Part shown: positions 34,966-43,151 of the stretch, in pieces
Position numbering within the stretch: position 1 is the stretch's first letter
Layout: every line of letters starts with the position of its first letter
DNA from: Halovivax cerinus
GTDB lineage: Archaea > Halobacteriota > Halobacteria > Halobacteriales > Natrialbaceae
Length of the DNA stretch: 64,000 nt
Direction of reading: 5' to 3'
Assembly (NCBI RefSeq): GCF_024498195.1
Contig: NZ_CP101824.1
Coordinates: 2,790,001-2,854,000, forward strand
Notes under the pieces: model-generated
Seen by the model: only the letters and a program-made list of their open reading frames with translations
What the model was told of the DNA's origin: nothing
Databases searched by the model: none
Made by a program: the position numbers and the translations under genes

Positions 34966-35907
34966 TCAGTCGGCCGCCGGGGCAGCCTGGCTCCCGGGCA
35001 GGTTTGCGTCGCCCTCGATCGTGTCTCGGACCCAGTCGACGGCCTCCTGGGCGGCCTTGCGCGAGTCGATCTGGCCCTTGCCGGGCTCGAACTCGTTCTT
35101 CGAGACGGTGAAGAACTCGTCCCAGTCCAGATCGTCCTCCTCGACGTCGTACTTGCCGTCGCCGAGTTCGCGAATCCGCGGGTACTCCGGGATCTCCAGG
35201 CCGTAGGACTTCGCTTTCGGGACGTAGGCGTCGAGGAAGGCGTTGCGAAGCTCGTCGTTGGTCTTCTGCTTCAAGCCGACTTCCGCGGAGAAGTCGTGGT
35301 GGGTGGACTTGTCGTCGGTCGGGCCGAAGAACTGGATGATGCGTGGCCACCACTCGTCGAAGGCGTCCTGCAGCATCTGCTGTTCCTTCCGTGAGCCGGT
35401 GGCCATCCGGGCCATGATATCTTCACCGTGTTTGACGTGAAAGCCCTCCTCGAAGCACACCTTGTCCATCGCGTGTGCGTACGGTTCCCAGCTCGAGGAC
35501 TTGAGCGTCGCCTGCCGGCGCATGGCCGCCCCGTCGACGAAGAAGGCGATCATCGGCACCTCCGCCCACGACTCCATCGGGTAGTGGAAACAGTTGAGGA
35601 ACTTGCCCTCACCGTTCTCGAGTTCGTCTAACATCTCCTCGCGTGTCTTGATACCGAGCGACTCCGCAGCCCGGTAGAGCAACTGGCCGTGGCCGATCTC
35701 GTCCTGGACCTTCGCGGAGAAGGCCAGTTTGCGATCGATCGACGGTGCCTGGCGGATGAACGGCTTCTCCAGGTACGCCCCCATGATCTCGCTGTTGGCG
35801 TGGAACTGGATCATCCGCGTCGCCGCCTTCCGGTACTCCTCGGGCATGTCGTCGGCGGGCGAGAACGCCCGCGGCGCCGCCCGCTCTTTGACGGTTTCGA
35901 CGTCCAT
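34966..35907 (-). CDS. paaA: Phenylacetyl-CoA 1,2-epoxidase, catalytic subunit PaaA
   Basis: A 313-residue di-iron oxygenase subunit that turns phenylacetyl-CoA into the ring-1,2-epoxide, the key step in aerobic phenylacetate breakdown. Iron ligands of the ferritin-like fold are visible as 'AKVQDEIGHGQLLYRAAESL' (E..H) and 'CFEEGFHVKHGEDIMARMA' (E..H). 'QFFGPTDDKSTHHDFSAE' near the C-terminus is family-typical. It is the first gene of paaABCD plus zinc ribbon. A TATA box lies about 60 bases upstream, leaving a leader of some 35 bases. Later paa genes (ring opening, thiolase) are not in the window. Confidence 0.96.
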   Translation of the reverse strand: MDVETVKERAAPRAFSPADDMPEEYRKAATRMIQFHANSEIMGAYLEKPFIRQAPSIDRKLAFSAKVQDEIGHGQLLYRAAESLGIKTREEMLDELENGEGKFLNCFHYPMESWAEVPMIAFFVDGAAMRRQATLKSSSWEPYAHAMDKVCFEEGFHVKHGEDIMARMATGSRKEQQMLQDAFDEWWPRIIQFFGPTDDKSTHHDFSAEVGLKQKTNDELRNAFLDAYVPKAKSYGLEIPEYPRIRELGDGKYDVEEDDLDWDEFFTVSKNEFEPGKGQIDSRKAAQEAVDWVRDTIEGDANLPGSQAAPAAD

Positions 35908-35962
35908 TGCTAGGTGTGGATACCGGTGCCACCCTGTAAGTGATTACCCCGTTCATACACGG

Positions 35963-35974
35963 GTTTTAAATACC
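35963..35974 (-). promoter_or_regulatory. TATA element of the paaABCD operon
   Basis: The minus strand reads 'GGTATTTAAAAC' about 60 bases before the paaA ATG. It is the most AT-rich stretch in the gap. Transcription would start near 35940, giving a short leader. Confidence 0.55.
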
Positions 35975-36142
35975 GAGTGAACGGCGGTCGCGTTAGACGT
36001 CAGCAACGTCACCCCATCGACGTTCGATCGTTTCATCGTCGGCGTTCGAATCTCCCGACGTCAGCGTTCGACCACCAAACCGAACGCGTCGACCACTGTG
36101 TCCCGTTCCGCGATCGGTGGCCGACGCTCCTCGATCGACCCG

Positions 36143-36397
36143 TCAGGGGACGACGTCGAAGGCGTACAGTGCCAGCGCGACGCTTCCGGCGACGATTCCG
36201 ATCGAGAGAGCGTACCCCGGCGCGGTCGACGCGACGAGGAGGCCGCGGGATCCGGCCGCGAGAAAGACTAGCGAGAGCACGAGGAGCCAGACGGTACCGA
36301 CGGCGTCAAGCACCCCCGCGGTCGTCGCTCGTCTGACCGCATCGATGGACGGATTCGTGTCACCGTCCGTTCCGTCGCCAGACGCCGATTCATCCAT
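36143..36397 (-). CDS. Small membrane protein of unknown function
   Basis: An 84-residue protein with an acidic N-terminus ('DESASGDGTDGDTNPS') and two membrane helices, 'VLDAVGTVWLLVLSLVFLAAG' in pieces and 'ALSIGIVAGSVALALYAF'. I do not recognise the family; many such small two-helix proteins exist in haloarchaea. It sits alone between the paa operon promoter and the NAD kinase gene. Confidence 0.55.
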   Translation of the reverse strand: MDESASGDGTDGDTNPSIDAVRRATTAGVLDAVGTVWLLVLSLVFLAAGSRGLLVASTAPGYALSIGIVAGSVALALYAFDVVP

Positions 36398-36473
36398 ACA
36401 TGCCAGTGAGTTCTGACAGATAATAAATCGTCGGACCCGTCGGAGCGACGCGTTCGTTCGACGAACCTCACTG

Positions 36474-38282
36474 CTAGTCGCCGGGCGCGCCGTCCAGGTG
36501 GTCGAGCAAGCGGTCGTGGAGCAGGCCGTTCGACCCCAGGAGGGGTGCCCGGCCGTCGCGTTCTACCGCGAAGGGATACTCGCTGCCGTCCGCGTCGGTG
36601 ATAGTCGCACCCGCTTCGTGGGCGATGACGATGCCCGCGGCGACGTCCCAGGGGTAGGTGTCGTACTCCCAGATGGCGTCTGCGCTCCCGCTCGCCAAGT
36701 AACACAGGTGCAACGCGGCGCAGCCGAGGCGACGGACGCCGCGGGCTTCCTGGTAGAACCGCGTCAGGAACGACCCGTCGGGGTCGTAGCCCGACAGGAG
36801 CATACTCTCGTCGAGTTTGGACCGGTCGGTCGTTCCAAGCGGCGTGCCGTCAGCGTAGGCGCCTTCGCCCGCGATGGCGCTGAACGTCTCGTCCGTTTCG
36901 GGCACGTGGACGACGCCGAGGACGGGTTCCTCGTCGGACACGAGGGCGATCGAGACGGCGTAGTTCGGGTTGCCGTGAGCGAAGTTACCCGTCCCGTCGA
37001 ACGGGTCGACGACCCAGGTGTAGCTCGGTTCGCTCGGCGTCGCGTCATCAGGTACCGGCGCTTCGGTACCCTTCAGTCGGCGCTCCGTGTCTGGCGTTGC
37101 CCCGTCGGGGACGTTCGCGTCGCCGGCGGGTCGAACAGCGGCCCATTCGTCCGCTCCGGAACCCCCGCGACTCTCCTCGGAGACGATGGCGTGGTCGGGG
37201 AACTCGTTGGCGATGACGGTCGAGATGATCCGGTTGGCCTGGTGGTCGGCCTCGGTGACGATGTCGGACTTGTCGGATTTGTACGTGATGTCTTCGACAC
37301 GGCCGTGCAGTTCACGGAGCGGTTCGGCGGCGCTGTGTGCGGCCTCGATCGCGATGCGGCGCGCTCGCTCTAGGATGGACTCCGGGCGTGTCTCGCCGAG
37401 GCGGCTGAACCCAGCTGGGGGATCGGCCTCCGGTTCGCGGATCGACCAGCCGAGTTTCTTCGTGATCGCCGTGAAGAAGCCGTAGCCGTACGAGGTTCGG
37501 ACGATGTGTGCGCGCGTCTCGGCGCCCGTAATCAGGACGTCGTCGGTCGGTTCGAGGACCGTGTGTTCGCGACCGCCGTCGACGGTGAGGCTGGTCTCGC
37601 CGGCCGGCTGGACGTGAATCTCGGCCGTCGGGGCACAGACGATCGGTCGGACACCGAGTGCGTGGGTCTGGAGCGGAATCAGTTGCAACGCGTAGTTGTT
37701 CGCCGGATAGTGAAGCGGCCCGTTAGCCGAGAGCGAGACGCCGGTCGAACCCGTTGGCGTCGACACCGCCAGTCCCGTCCCCTCGAATTCGCCGACGTAC
37801 TCGTCGTCGACCGCGACGTCGAGTGTGGTGACTTTCCGTCCGATCGGACTCTCGGGCGGGACGTGCTCTAGCATCACGTCGTTGATCCCGGTGGTGTCGA
37901 TTCCCGGCGCCTCGATGGCGAGCTGCTGGCGGCTGTCGACCCGGGATCGTCCCTGGATCGCCTCGTCGAGCGCGGCCTCCATGTCGTCGGGGTCGACCCT
38001 GGCGAGAAACGAGAGCGTCCCCAGGTCGATCCCGAGCATCGGTACGTTCCGCGGGGCGAACGTCTTGATACCCTCCAGGAAGGTGCCGTCGCCGCCGAGC
38101 GTGACTCCGAGGGTGGCGCGATTCTCGTCGTAGACGGCCGCGATGTCGTCACCCACGTCGACCGTCGAGAGGCCGATTCCGCGATCGGTACACCACGTCT
38201 CCAGCCGCCCGAGCGCGCCCCCCGCGTCGGGGCTGACGATCGCGATCACCTCGTCCGTCGTCGCCAGCCGTCGTCCCTGCAT
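36474..38282 (-). CDS. NAD kinase-inositol monophosphatase fusion (putative NAD kinase/NADP phosphatase)
   Basis: A 602-residue two-domain protein. Residues about 10-270 are an NAD kinase: 'TLGGDGTFLEGIK' (GGDGT at 63-67) and 'GLAVSTPTGSTGVSLSANGPL' are its ATP/NAD motifs. Residues about 325-602 are an IMPase-fold phosphatase: 'SDIVTEADHQAN', 'AIVSEESRGG', 'TWVVDPFDGTGNFAHG' (metal-binding DPxDGT) and 'YPWDVAAGIVIAHEAG'. By analogy to M. jannaschii MJ0917 it may make and remove the 2' phosphate of NADP. A long acidic linker lies inside the phosphatase. The start at 38282 fits a TATA-like 'AATTTAC' 27 bases upstream; a frame to 38333 would read through it. Confidence 0.9.
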   Translation of the reverse strand: MQGRRLATTDEVIAIVSPDAGGALGRLETWCTDRGIGLSTVDVGDDIAAVYDENRATLGVTLGGDGTFLEGIKTFAPRNVPMLGIDLGTLSFLARVDPDDMEAALDEAIQGRSRVDSRQQLAIEAPGIDTTGINDVMLEHVPPESPIGRKVTTLDVAVDDEYVGEFEGTGLAVSTPTGSTGVSLSANGPLHYPANNYALQLIPLQTHALGVRPIVCAPTAEIHVQPAGETSLTVDGGREHTVLEPTDDVLITGAETRAHIVRTSYGYGFFTAITKKLGWSIREPEADPPAGFSRLGETRPESILERARRIAIEAAHSAAEPLRELHGRVEDITYKSDKSDIVTEADHQANRIISTVIANEFPDHAIVSEESRGGSGADEWAAVRPAGDANVPDGATPDTERRLKGTEAPVPDDATPSEPSYTWVVDPFDGTGNFAHGNPNYAVSIALVSDEEPVLGVVHVPETDETFSAIAGEGAYADGTPLGTTDRSKLDESMLLSGYDPDGSFLTRFYQEARGVRRLGCAALHLCYLASGSADAIWEYDTYPWDVAAGIVIAHEAGATITDADGSEYPFAVERDGRAPLLGSNGLLHDRLLDHLDGAPGD

Positions 38283-38525
38283 CGTGCGAGGTGTCGGGCG
38301 TGACGGGTAAATTACTGTCGCACGGTCGCTCACCGGGACCTGACTGCCGACGTCGATCCGACTGCCGACGTCGATTCGACTCGAGACCGTCGATTACTAC
38401 AGTGTCTCTCTACGGGCGATGGTCGCCGGGTTGGGGCCGATCAGCTATCGGTGCGACGGTCGATTTGGTCTCGGAACGAAGATGGGGTCGGTTTCGCCAC
38501 GGTGCTCTCACGTTTCGGTATACAG

Positions 38526-38849
38526 ATGTACCAGCCCGGTCGAGTTCGTTCCGTGACCGACCCTCGGCCATTTATCGACGGACGCGACGGTGAACTGGAC
38601 GTCGATCGAATACTCGTCGAGACGATCCCGATCGCGAAACTGATGGGTTCGTTCCTCCTCGTCGGACTCGTCTTCTTCGCTCTGGCGACCCTCACCACGT
38701 CCCTGGGACTGTTCGAGTTCCTCCTCGTCGTCGCGGGGCGGTTCGTTCTCGTCCTCGGCGGGTTCGTCGTCCTCCTGTACGTCATCGTGCGGGGGAGCCA
38801 ACTCGCAGACGAGATCGCGGACCACGAGTCGCAGGAGACCGGGAATTGA
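38526..38849 (+). CDS. Two-helix membrane protein of unknown function
   Basis: A 107-residue protein with a short soluble N-terminus ('TDPRPFIDGRDGELDVDRIL') and two long hydrophobic helices ('LMGSFLLVGLVFFALATL' and 'FLLVVAGRFVLVLGGFVVLL'), ending in an acidic tail. I see no named family. The start is uncertain; an upstream ATG at 38451 would add 25 residues of shadow-like sequence. It is divergent from the NAD kinase gene. Confidence 0.55.
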   Translation: MYQPGRVRSVTDPRPFIDGRDGELDVDRILVETIPIAKLMGSFLLVGLVFFALATLTTSLGLFEFLLVVAGRFVLVLGGFVVLLYVIVRGSQLADEIADHESQETGN

Positions 38850-38898
38850 TCGAACCAATCGGTGAGTGTGCGTGTCGGACGGTGGGTGGCGTGTCCTA

Positions 38899-39063
38899 TC
38901 AGGCCGCGCTGGAGTCGATGCCGTCGATCTTGACGAAGCCGTAGTCACAGTCGGGGCAGTGCCACTTGACCTTCTCGCCCAAGTGGACAAGCGTGCTCGC
39001 GGCGCGGTAGAAGACCTTCTCGTCGCCACAGTCGGGACACTCGTGTTCGAGTTCGAGGCTCAT
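38899..39063 (-). CDS. Small zinc ribbon protein (DUF7838-like)
   Basis: A 54-residue protein with two CxxC knuckles: 'HECPDCGDEKVFY' and 'KWHCPDCDYGFVKI', spaced as in a rubredoxin-like zinc ribbon. Such small zinc fingers (DUF7838 and relatives) are common in haloarchaea and may bind nucleic acid or protein. The start at 39063 ('MSLELEHECPDC') places the first knuckle at residue 9; the longer frame to 39162 has no coding look. It is divergent from the next small gene. Confidence 0.8.
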   Translation of the reverse strand: MSLELEHECPDCGDEKVFYRAASTLVHLGEKVKWHCPDCDYGFVKIDGIDSSAA

Positions 39064-39152
39064 GCGAGACGTTCGTTTCCGTATCAAATTGAGTGTACTG
39101 GTTTCTCCGGCAGGTCGGAACCTAGACGACCCGTCGGGACGTTCGGATGTAT

Positions 39153-39425
39153 ATGAGCACAACCGTCGACGAACTGCGAAACGAGATCCGTCTGGCCGTC
39201 GGGAGACACGATCGGATCGAATCGACGGCCTTCACCAAGGAGGCCCTCGCTGCGATCTGTGAGGCCGTCGACTACCGACTCGAGAGTGACGGCCGCCCCG
39301 CCACGTCGGAGATGCGCGCCGGAATCTTGTGGACGCTCGACGAACTGGATACCGACGATCCTGCTGAGGCCGACCGTCCGCTCCGCAAGACCGAACTCGA
39401 AGCGATCCTCGCGGCGCTTACCTGA
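39153..39425 (+). CDS. Conserved haloarchaeal hypothetical protein
   Basis: A 90-residue acidic helical protein: 'TTVDELRNEIRLAVGRHD', 'FTKEALAAICEAVDYRLE', 'TSEMRAGILWTLDELD' and 'LRKTELEAILAALT'. The regular amphipathic helices look like a real folded protein, but I cannot name a family or role. ATG 39153 is preferred to 39147 because the first two residues are otherwise MY, which is rare. It lies upstream of the adenosyltransferase with a 230-base gap that seems empty. Confidence 0.6.
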   Translation: MSTTVDELRNEIRLAVGRHDRIESTAFTKEALAAICEAVDYRLESDGRPATSEMRAGILWTLDELDTDDPAEADRPLRKTELEAILAALT

Positions 39426-39655
39426 GGTGTCTCGCACCGCTTCCGGCTCGGACGGCGATCTGGCTGTGTCGACGGCGGTCGGGGCGTCGGTTAGTCGCAC
39501 CGACGGCGAACGAGACTCCGTATCGGAGCGGGGCTGCCCACGACTGGAGGTCATCGAGGAGTGGTTCTTGGACGGACGTACGGGGGTTTCGCTCGGTCCC
39601 GGCCAGGTGGGTTCGGTGACCCGGACTTAATAGCGGGCGCGGCCATGGCTCGGGT

Positions 39656-40192
39656 ATGCCCATCTACACCGGTCGCGGCGACGAGGGGAAGACGGATCTA
39701 CGGGACATGTCCCGCGTCTCCAAGGCGAGTGAACGGATCGAAGCCTACGGCACCGTCGACGAACTGAACGCCCTGCTGGGGACGATTCGCCCGACCGGTC
39801 AGGACGATATCGACGACAAACTCGCCACCGTGCAGAATCACTTACACGTCGTCCAGGCGGACTTCGCGAATCCGGACCCCGACGAGGAGGATCCGCAGGT
39901 CGAAGAAGAACACGTCGAACTGATCGAGACGTGGATCGACGAGTACGACGAGGAACTCGAACCGCTGACGTCGTTCATCCTCCCGACCGGAAGCGACAGC
40001 GGCGCCGCGTTACACCACGCCCGAGCCGTCAGCCGCCGCGCGGAGCGGCGCGCCGTTGCACTCTGGACCGAAGACGAATCGGTCAACGCAGCCGCCGTCC
40101 AGTACCTGAACCGACTCTCGGACGGCCTGTTCACCCTCGCGCGTGTCGTGAACCACCGCGACGGGGAAATCGAGGACGCGCCCGAGTACTGA
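39656..40192 (+). CDS. PduO-type cob(I)alamin adenosyltransferase
   Basis: A 178-residue enzyme that attaches the 5'-deoxyadenosyl group from ATP to reduced cobalamin to make coenzyme B12. The N-terminal ATP loop 'MPIYTGRGDEGKTDLRDMS' and the helix 'HHARAVSRRAERRAVAL' (R..R.AER) are the hallmarks of the PduO family, and 'VQYLNRLSDGLFTLARVVN' is the conserved C-terminal helix. Length is normal. It stands alone, with a tRNA gene starting about 60 bases downstream on the same strand. Confidence 0.93.
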   Translation: MPIYTGRGDEGKTDLRDMSRVSKASERIEAYGTVDELNALLGTIRPTGQDDIDDKLATVQNHLHVVQADFANPDPDEEDPQVEEEHVELIETWIDEYDEELEPLTSFILPTGSDSGAALHHARAVSRRAERRAVALWTEDESVNAAAVQYLNRLSDGLFTLARVVNHRDGEIEDAPEY

Positions 40193-40250
40193 CTCCACCC
40201 TGGAATCTAACGACACGTATAAGGGCCGGCGTTCGGTACACTCAGGTACC

Positions 40251-40325
40251 GGGTTGGTGATCTAGTCCGGTTATGATACCTCCTTCACACGGAGGAAGTC
40301 GGCAGTTCGAATCTGCCCCAACCCA
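40251..40325 (+). tRNA. tRNA-Val (anticodon CAC)
   Basis: The 75-base sequence folds as a normal tRNA: acceptor arms 'GGGTTGG' and 'CCAACCC' with discriminator A, anticodon stem CCTCC/GGAGG around the loop TTCACAC (anticodon CAC, Val), variable loop AAGTC, and T-arm GGCAG-TTCGAAT-CTGCC. The terminal CCA is not encoded. Its last 11 bases are the left end of a 44-bp direct repeat that bounds a 2.8-kb insertion, so this gene served as an integration site. Confidence 0.95.
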
Positions 40326-40371
40326 CTTCTCCGACGCACCAACGAGGAACGGAGTGACGAGTCTGTGTCGG
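40315..40371. repeat. attL-like direct repeat (left copy)
   Basis: Left copy of the repeat; 44 bases from 'GCCCCAACCCACTTCTCCGA' are identical to the copy at 43094, followed by near identity to 40371. The first 11 bases are the tRNA-Val 3' end. This copy alone keeps an 11-bp inverted repeat ('ACTTCTCCGAC' at 40325-40335 with 'GTCGGAGAAGT' at 40367-40377), which could also work as a hairpin after the tRNA. Confidence 0.85.
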
Positions 40372-40729
40372 AGAAGTGATTGACTACGATTCGAACCTTG
40401 GATGTCGCAGCGCCGAACGAAGTGAGGCGACCGTCTTCGTCCGGTTTAACTCCGCCCAACCCATTACTGTCTGAGAGTCGATGATCGAGTCGCCCCGCCG
40501 AAGGTCTCGATATCGGGTTCTACACAGTCGTCGTACTGTTGCTCAATCGTGCGCAATGACGGATACGGCTCACCGACACCCGTGGTATTTACTGCGTCGT
40601 TGACGCATCGGTACTACCGTCCCGCTGGCCGGCGTATCGCCTTCAGCTCTTCACACTGACCGCGGTTTAGCGAGAATATGTACCACTTCAACGTACACGT
40701 TTATCCGTTCTCATTCGAGACAAGTGATT

Positions 40730-42310
40730 ATGTCAAAACGGATTCGTCGTCGGAGACTGATCCAATTGGGTTCTGTCGGTATAGCTGGACTGGCTGGCTG
40801 TTCCGAAAGGAATGGGGAAGGAGATACGTCACTATCAGATACACCTATGGACGGGGATCGGTCCGAACACGACACACCCGATACTCACTCTGAAGGTGAC
40901 GAGCAGCGTTCTGTTGATATTCTGGAACACGATGGGCTGGTCGGCGCTCAGTATTATGCCTGGTACAGGGGAGAGGACGGCTTCGCTGCCCAAGGGTTCG
41001 GAGGGACGCATTCCGACGGATGGCTTTCGCAGACGCCTGGTGAGCCAGCGTTGGGCGCATACGATTCACAGGACCCTGATGTAATCGACCAACATATGCG
41101 CTGGAGTCTCGAACACGGGATTAACTGGTGGATCATTACAGTCGGTGGTCGAAACACAGCAACGTACGAGGCGATCACCGAAGGGATTCTCGAAGCAGAT
41201 CTGGCGGAGCACATGTCTTTTACGATGTTGACCGGTTTCGTTCCCTCCCAGCAGAATGAGAGATCGAAATACGATGTCGGCGATCCGGATATCCGGACGA
41301 GTCTGCGTACTTTTATGAGCCACTGGAAGGACGATTTTGCAACTGACCCCAATTATCTCCACTTCGATGGGAGACCCACACTCTACTTTTGGGATTCCGA
41401 GGCCTACGTAGGTGATGTTTCGGGCGTCTTCGAGGAGGTATTTGACGAGGTAGGGGTTGACCCCTACGTCATCGGTGGGCCGAAATATTACGCACAACCC
41501 GCGGCAATGGATACTAAACACGAACTGTACGATGCGATTCTCGACTATCATGGAATCTACCCAGATCGAGAATACATGGAGAATTATCGAGAGTATATCA
41601 TTGACCGACACCGTCGATGGCGTGTCGCAGCGGACCATTTCGATGTCGAGTTTATACCCTCTGTGACACCTGGATACAACACGTCGGCACGAACAACCGA
41701 GATAGGTGGCGGTCACTTTTCTACCTTCCTCGATCGTGATCCGGACGCGTTTAGAAAAGAGTGTAAGACACTCAATGGATTTGGGACGCGGAATGCAGTC
41801 GTCGTTACCTCGTTCAACGAGTGGCCCGAACATTCTGTTATCGAACCGAGTGTTACAGAGGGGAACACGTTTCTCCAGATCGTCGGTGAAGAACTCACGA
41901 CCCAGGGCGACGTCCCATCGGGAGTAACCGACTATACAACGATAACTATAACGTTTGACAAAACAGTGATGCCGAATTCGCAGGACAGCCGCGAATTGGC
42001 CTTTTTGTGTAGGAATATAGAGCTGAGTGCCGATGACGGAACCGTTGATTTGAACGTTGGATCCAGTACTGAGTCCTACATCGCTCTCTCGGGTGTCTAT
42101 AGTAACGAATCAGATTCGGTTTCGACGTATCGATGGCTGGGAGGTACCACTGCAAAAACGGAACTTCTAGTTCCCGCCTCAGGAGTGACCACGCTCGGAC
42201 TCACGGGTCGCGCTATCCAGGACACTATTCAGGCGACTGTCGACGTCGATGGGAACACTCTCGGTTCGGTACCTCTCGGGGCGAGTGACCAAACATATAC
42301 GATTCCATAG
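40730..42310 (+). CDS. GH99/WbsX-like glycoside hydrolase, Tat lipoprotein
   Basis: A 526-residue exported protein. The signal 'KRIRRRRLIQLGSVGIAGLAGC' in its parts has twin Arg, a hydrophobic core and a lipobox Cys, so the protein is a membrane-anchored lipoprotein facing out. After an acidic linker, residues about 60-385 resemble the GH99-like/WbsX family: 'VGAQYYAWYRGEDGF', 'RWSLEHGINWWIITVGG', 'RPTLYFWDSEAYV' and 'VVTSFNEWPEHSVIEPS', where the ExxE of NEWPE is the likely catalytic region. The C-terminal 130 residues look like a beta-sandwich. Substrate is probably an alpha-mannose-containing glycan, by family only. The gene is less GC-rich than its neighbours. ATG 40730 is preferred to the GTG at 40724. 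Confidence 0.8.
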   Translation: MSKRIRRRRLIQLGSVGIAGLAGCSERNGEGDTSLSDTPMDGDRSEHDTPDTHSEGDEQRSVDILEHDGLVGAQYYAWYRGEDGFAAQGFGGTHSDGWLSQTPGEPALGAYDSQDPDVIDQHMRWSLEHGINWWIITVGGRNTATYEAITEGILEADLAEHMSFTMLTGFVPSQQNERSKYDVGDPDIRTSLRTFMSHWKDDFATDPNYLHFDGRPTLYFWDSEAYVGDVSGVFEEVFDEVGVDPYVIGGPKYYAQPAAMDTKHELYDAILDYHGIYPDREYMENYREYIIDRHRRWRVAADHFDVEFIPSVTPGYNTSARTTEIGGGHFSTFLDRDPDAFRKECKTLNGFGTRNAVVVTSFNEWPEHSVIEPSVTEGNTFLQIVGEELTTQGDVPSGVTDYTTITITFDKTVMPNSQDSRELAFLCRNIELSADDGTVDLNVGSSTESYIALSGVYSNESDSVSTYRWLGGTTAKTELLVPASGVTTLGLTGRAIQDTIQATVDVDGNTLGSVPLGASDQTYTIP

Positions 42311-42729
42311 TATTTGGGTGGTATAGGGCCGGGATAGCTATCGAGGATATCGAACCAGTCTGGGTCTGTCACTCTTGCGTCCGTCGCCTGGGTCCACTGC
42401 ATTCTTCCGATGGGTGCGCTCTATCTCCCCGGGTGACCGTCATACTGGCACTCAATAGCAGCAGGCGACGGATGTGTCTGGGCTGATGGCTGATCGCGAG
42501 CGACACCGTCAGCAACGCGTGCCGAGATCGACGTCCGGTGACTGTCGATAGCGAAAGACGACATCAGCACGCGACGCTGGCATTTCAGCGCCACGAACCC
42601 AGGTGTGTCCGCGCAGGCGCCGTTCAGAGTAGCGGTAAGAGGACCGAGCCCGTGGCGGATTCGGTGTCCGTGTCGAAAACTACCCACCCTACCGGCTCTA
42701 GGGTCTACGTTCAGTCAGCTCTGTGGAGT
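42311..42729. other. Noncoding stretch inside the element
   Basis: About 420 bases between the GH99-like gene and the transposase remnant. Frames on both strands show no sensible protein. It may be decayed element DNA; I recognise nothing in it. Confidence 0.4.
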
Positions 42730-43050
42730 GAGGAATCCCACCGCGCGAGCGGCTGCGCCGCAATATCCATCTGCATTTGCGTGAGTTGTCGCAGGGAGAT
42801 GCGGTTCGTATCCTTGAGAACTTCGGTGTTCAACGTGTTGGATCGATTAGTCACAACCTGGCTCAGACGGGCGATTTACACCTTACCAGCGACAACTCGT
42901 CGGATCTCGTCGCACACGATGGGAGACCGACACTGGAATCGCACCGCTGTCGAACGTATCTTTCCGGAGATCAAACATTGGACATCCACGTTCGGATATA
43001 GGTTCGGAACTGCCGACCCAGAAACTGCCGAGACACGTCTCTTGAGTCGG
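42730..43050 (+). pseudogene. Decayed IS6-family transposase fragment
   Basis: Two frames carry pieces of the haloarchaeal IS6-type transposase. The first (from about 42755) reads 'IHLHLRELSQGDAVRILENF' then 'GVQRVGSISHNLAQTGDL', matching the N-terminal '..LHLAGLSLS.TV.iLe.fGV.RsrsavhnWvqkadl' part. The second, in another frame from about 42930, reads 'RHWNRTAVERIFPEIKH' and 'WTSTFGYRFGTADPETAE', matching the C-terminal '..rnaVERIFrEiKrRTssFsn.F....peTae'. The DDE core between them is missing. Terminal repeats were not found, so this is a dead internal relic. Confidence 0.75.
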
Positions 43051-43093
43051 CGTTCTACGAGAATAGCGGTACCTGACCGATGCCGTTGATTTC

Positions 43094-43150
43094 GCCCCAA
43101 CCCACTTCTCCGACGCACCAACGAGGAACGGAGTGACTAGTCTGCGTCGG
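43094..43150. repeat. attR-like direct repeat (right copy)
   Basis: Right copy of the 44-bp repeat, starting with the last 11 bases of tRNA-Val ('GCCCCAACCCA') and continuing 'CTTCTCCGACGCACCAACGA'. After the 44 bases it differs from the left copy at two of the next twelve positions. The right arm of the inverted repeat seen at the left copy has decayed here. Confidence 0.85.
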
Positions 43151-43151
43151 G

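Larger units (their letters stand above)
40315..43150. mobile_element. 2.8-kb integrated element remnant at the 3' end of tRNA-Val
   Basis: The segment lies between two direct repeats that begin inside the tRNA-Val 3' end. Its gene content differs from its flanks: visibly lower GC and different codon use, one cargo gene (GH99-like lipoprotein) and a broken IS6-type transposase. No integrase remains, so it is likely a deleted form of a larger element or was moved in trans. Core genes (adenosyltransferase on the left, rhodanese on the right, whose stop lies two bases past the repeat) resume immediately outside. Confidence 0.75.

Noticed and set aside
42730-43050. Active insertion sequence
   Set aside because: The transposase is split over frames and lacks its DDE core, and no terminal inverted repeats were found.
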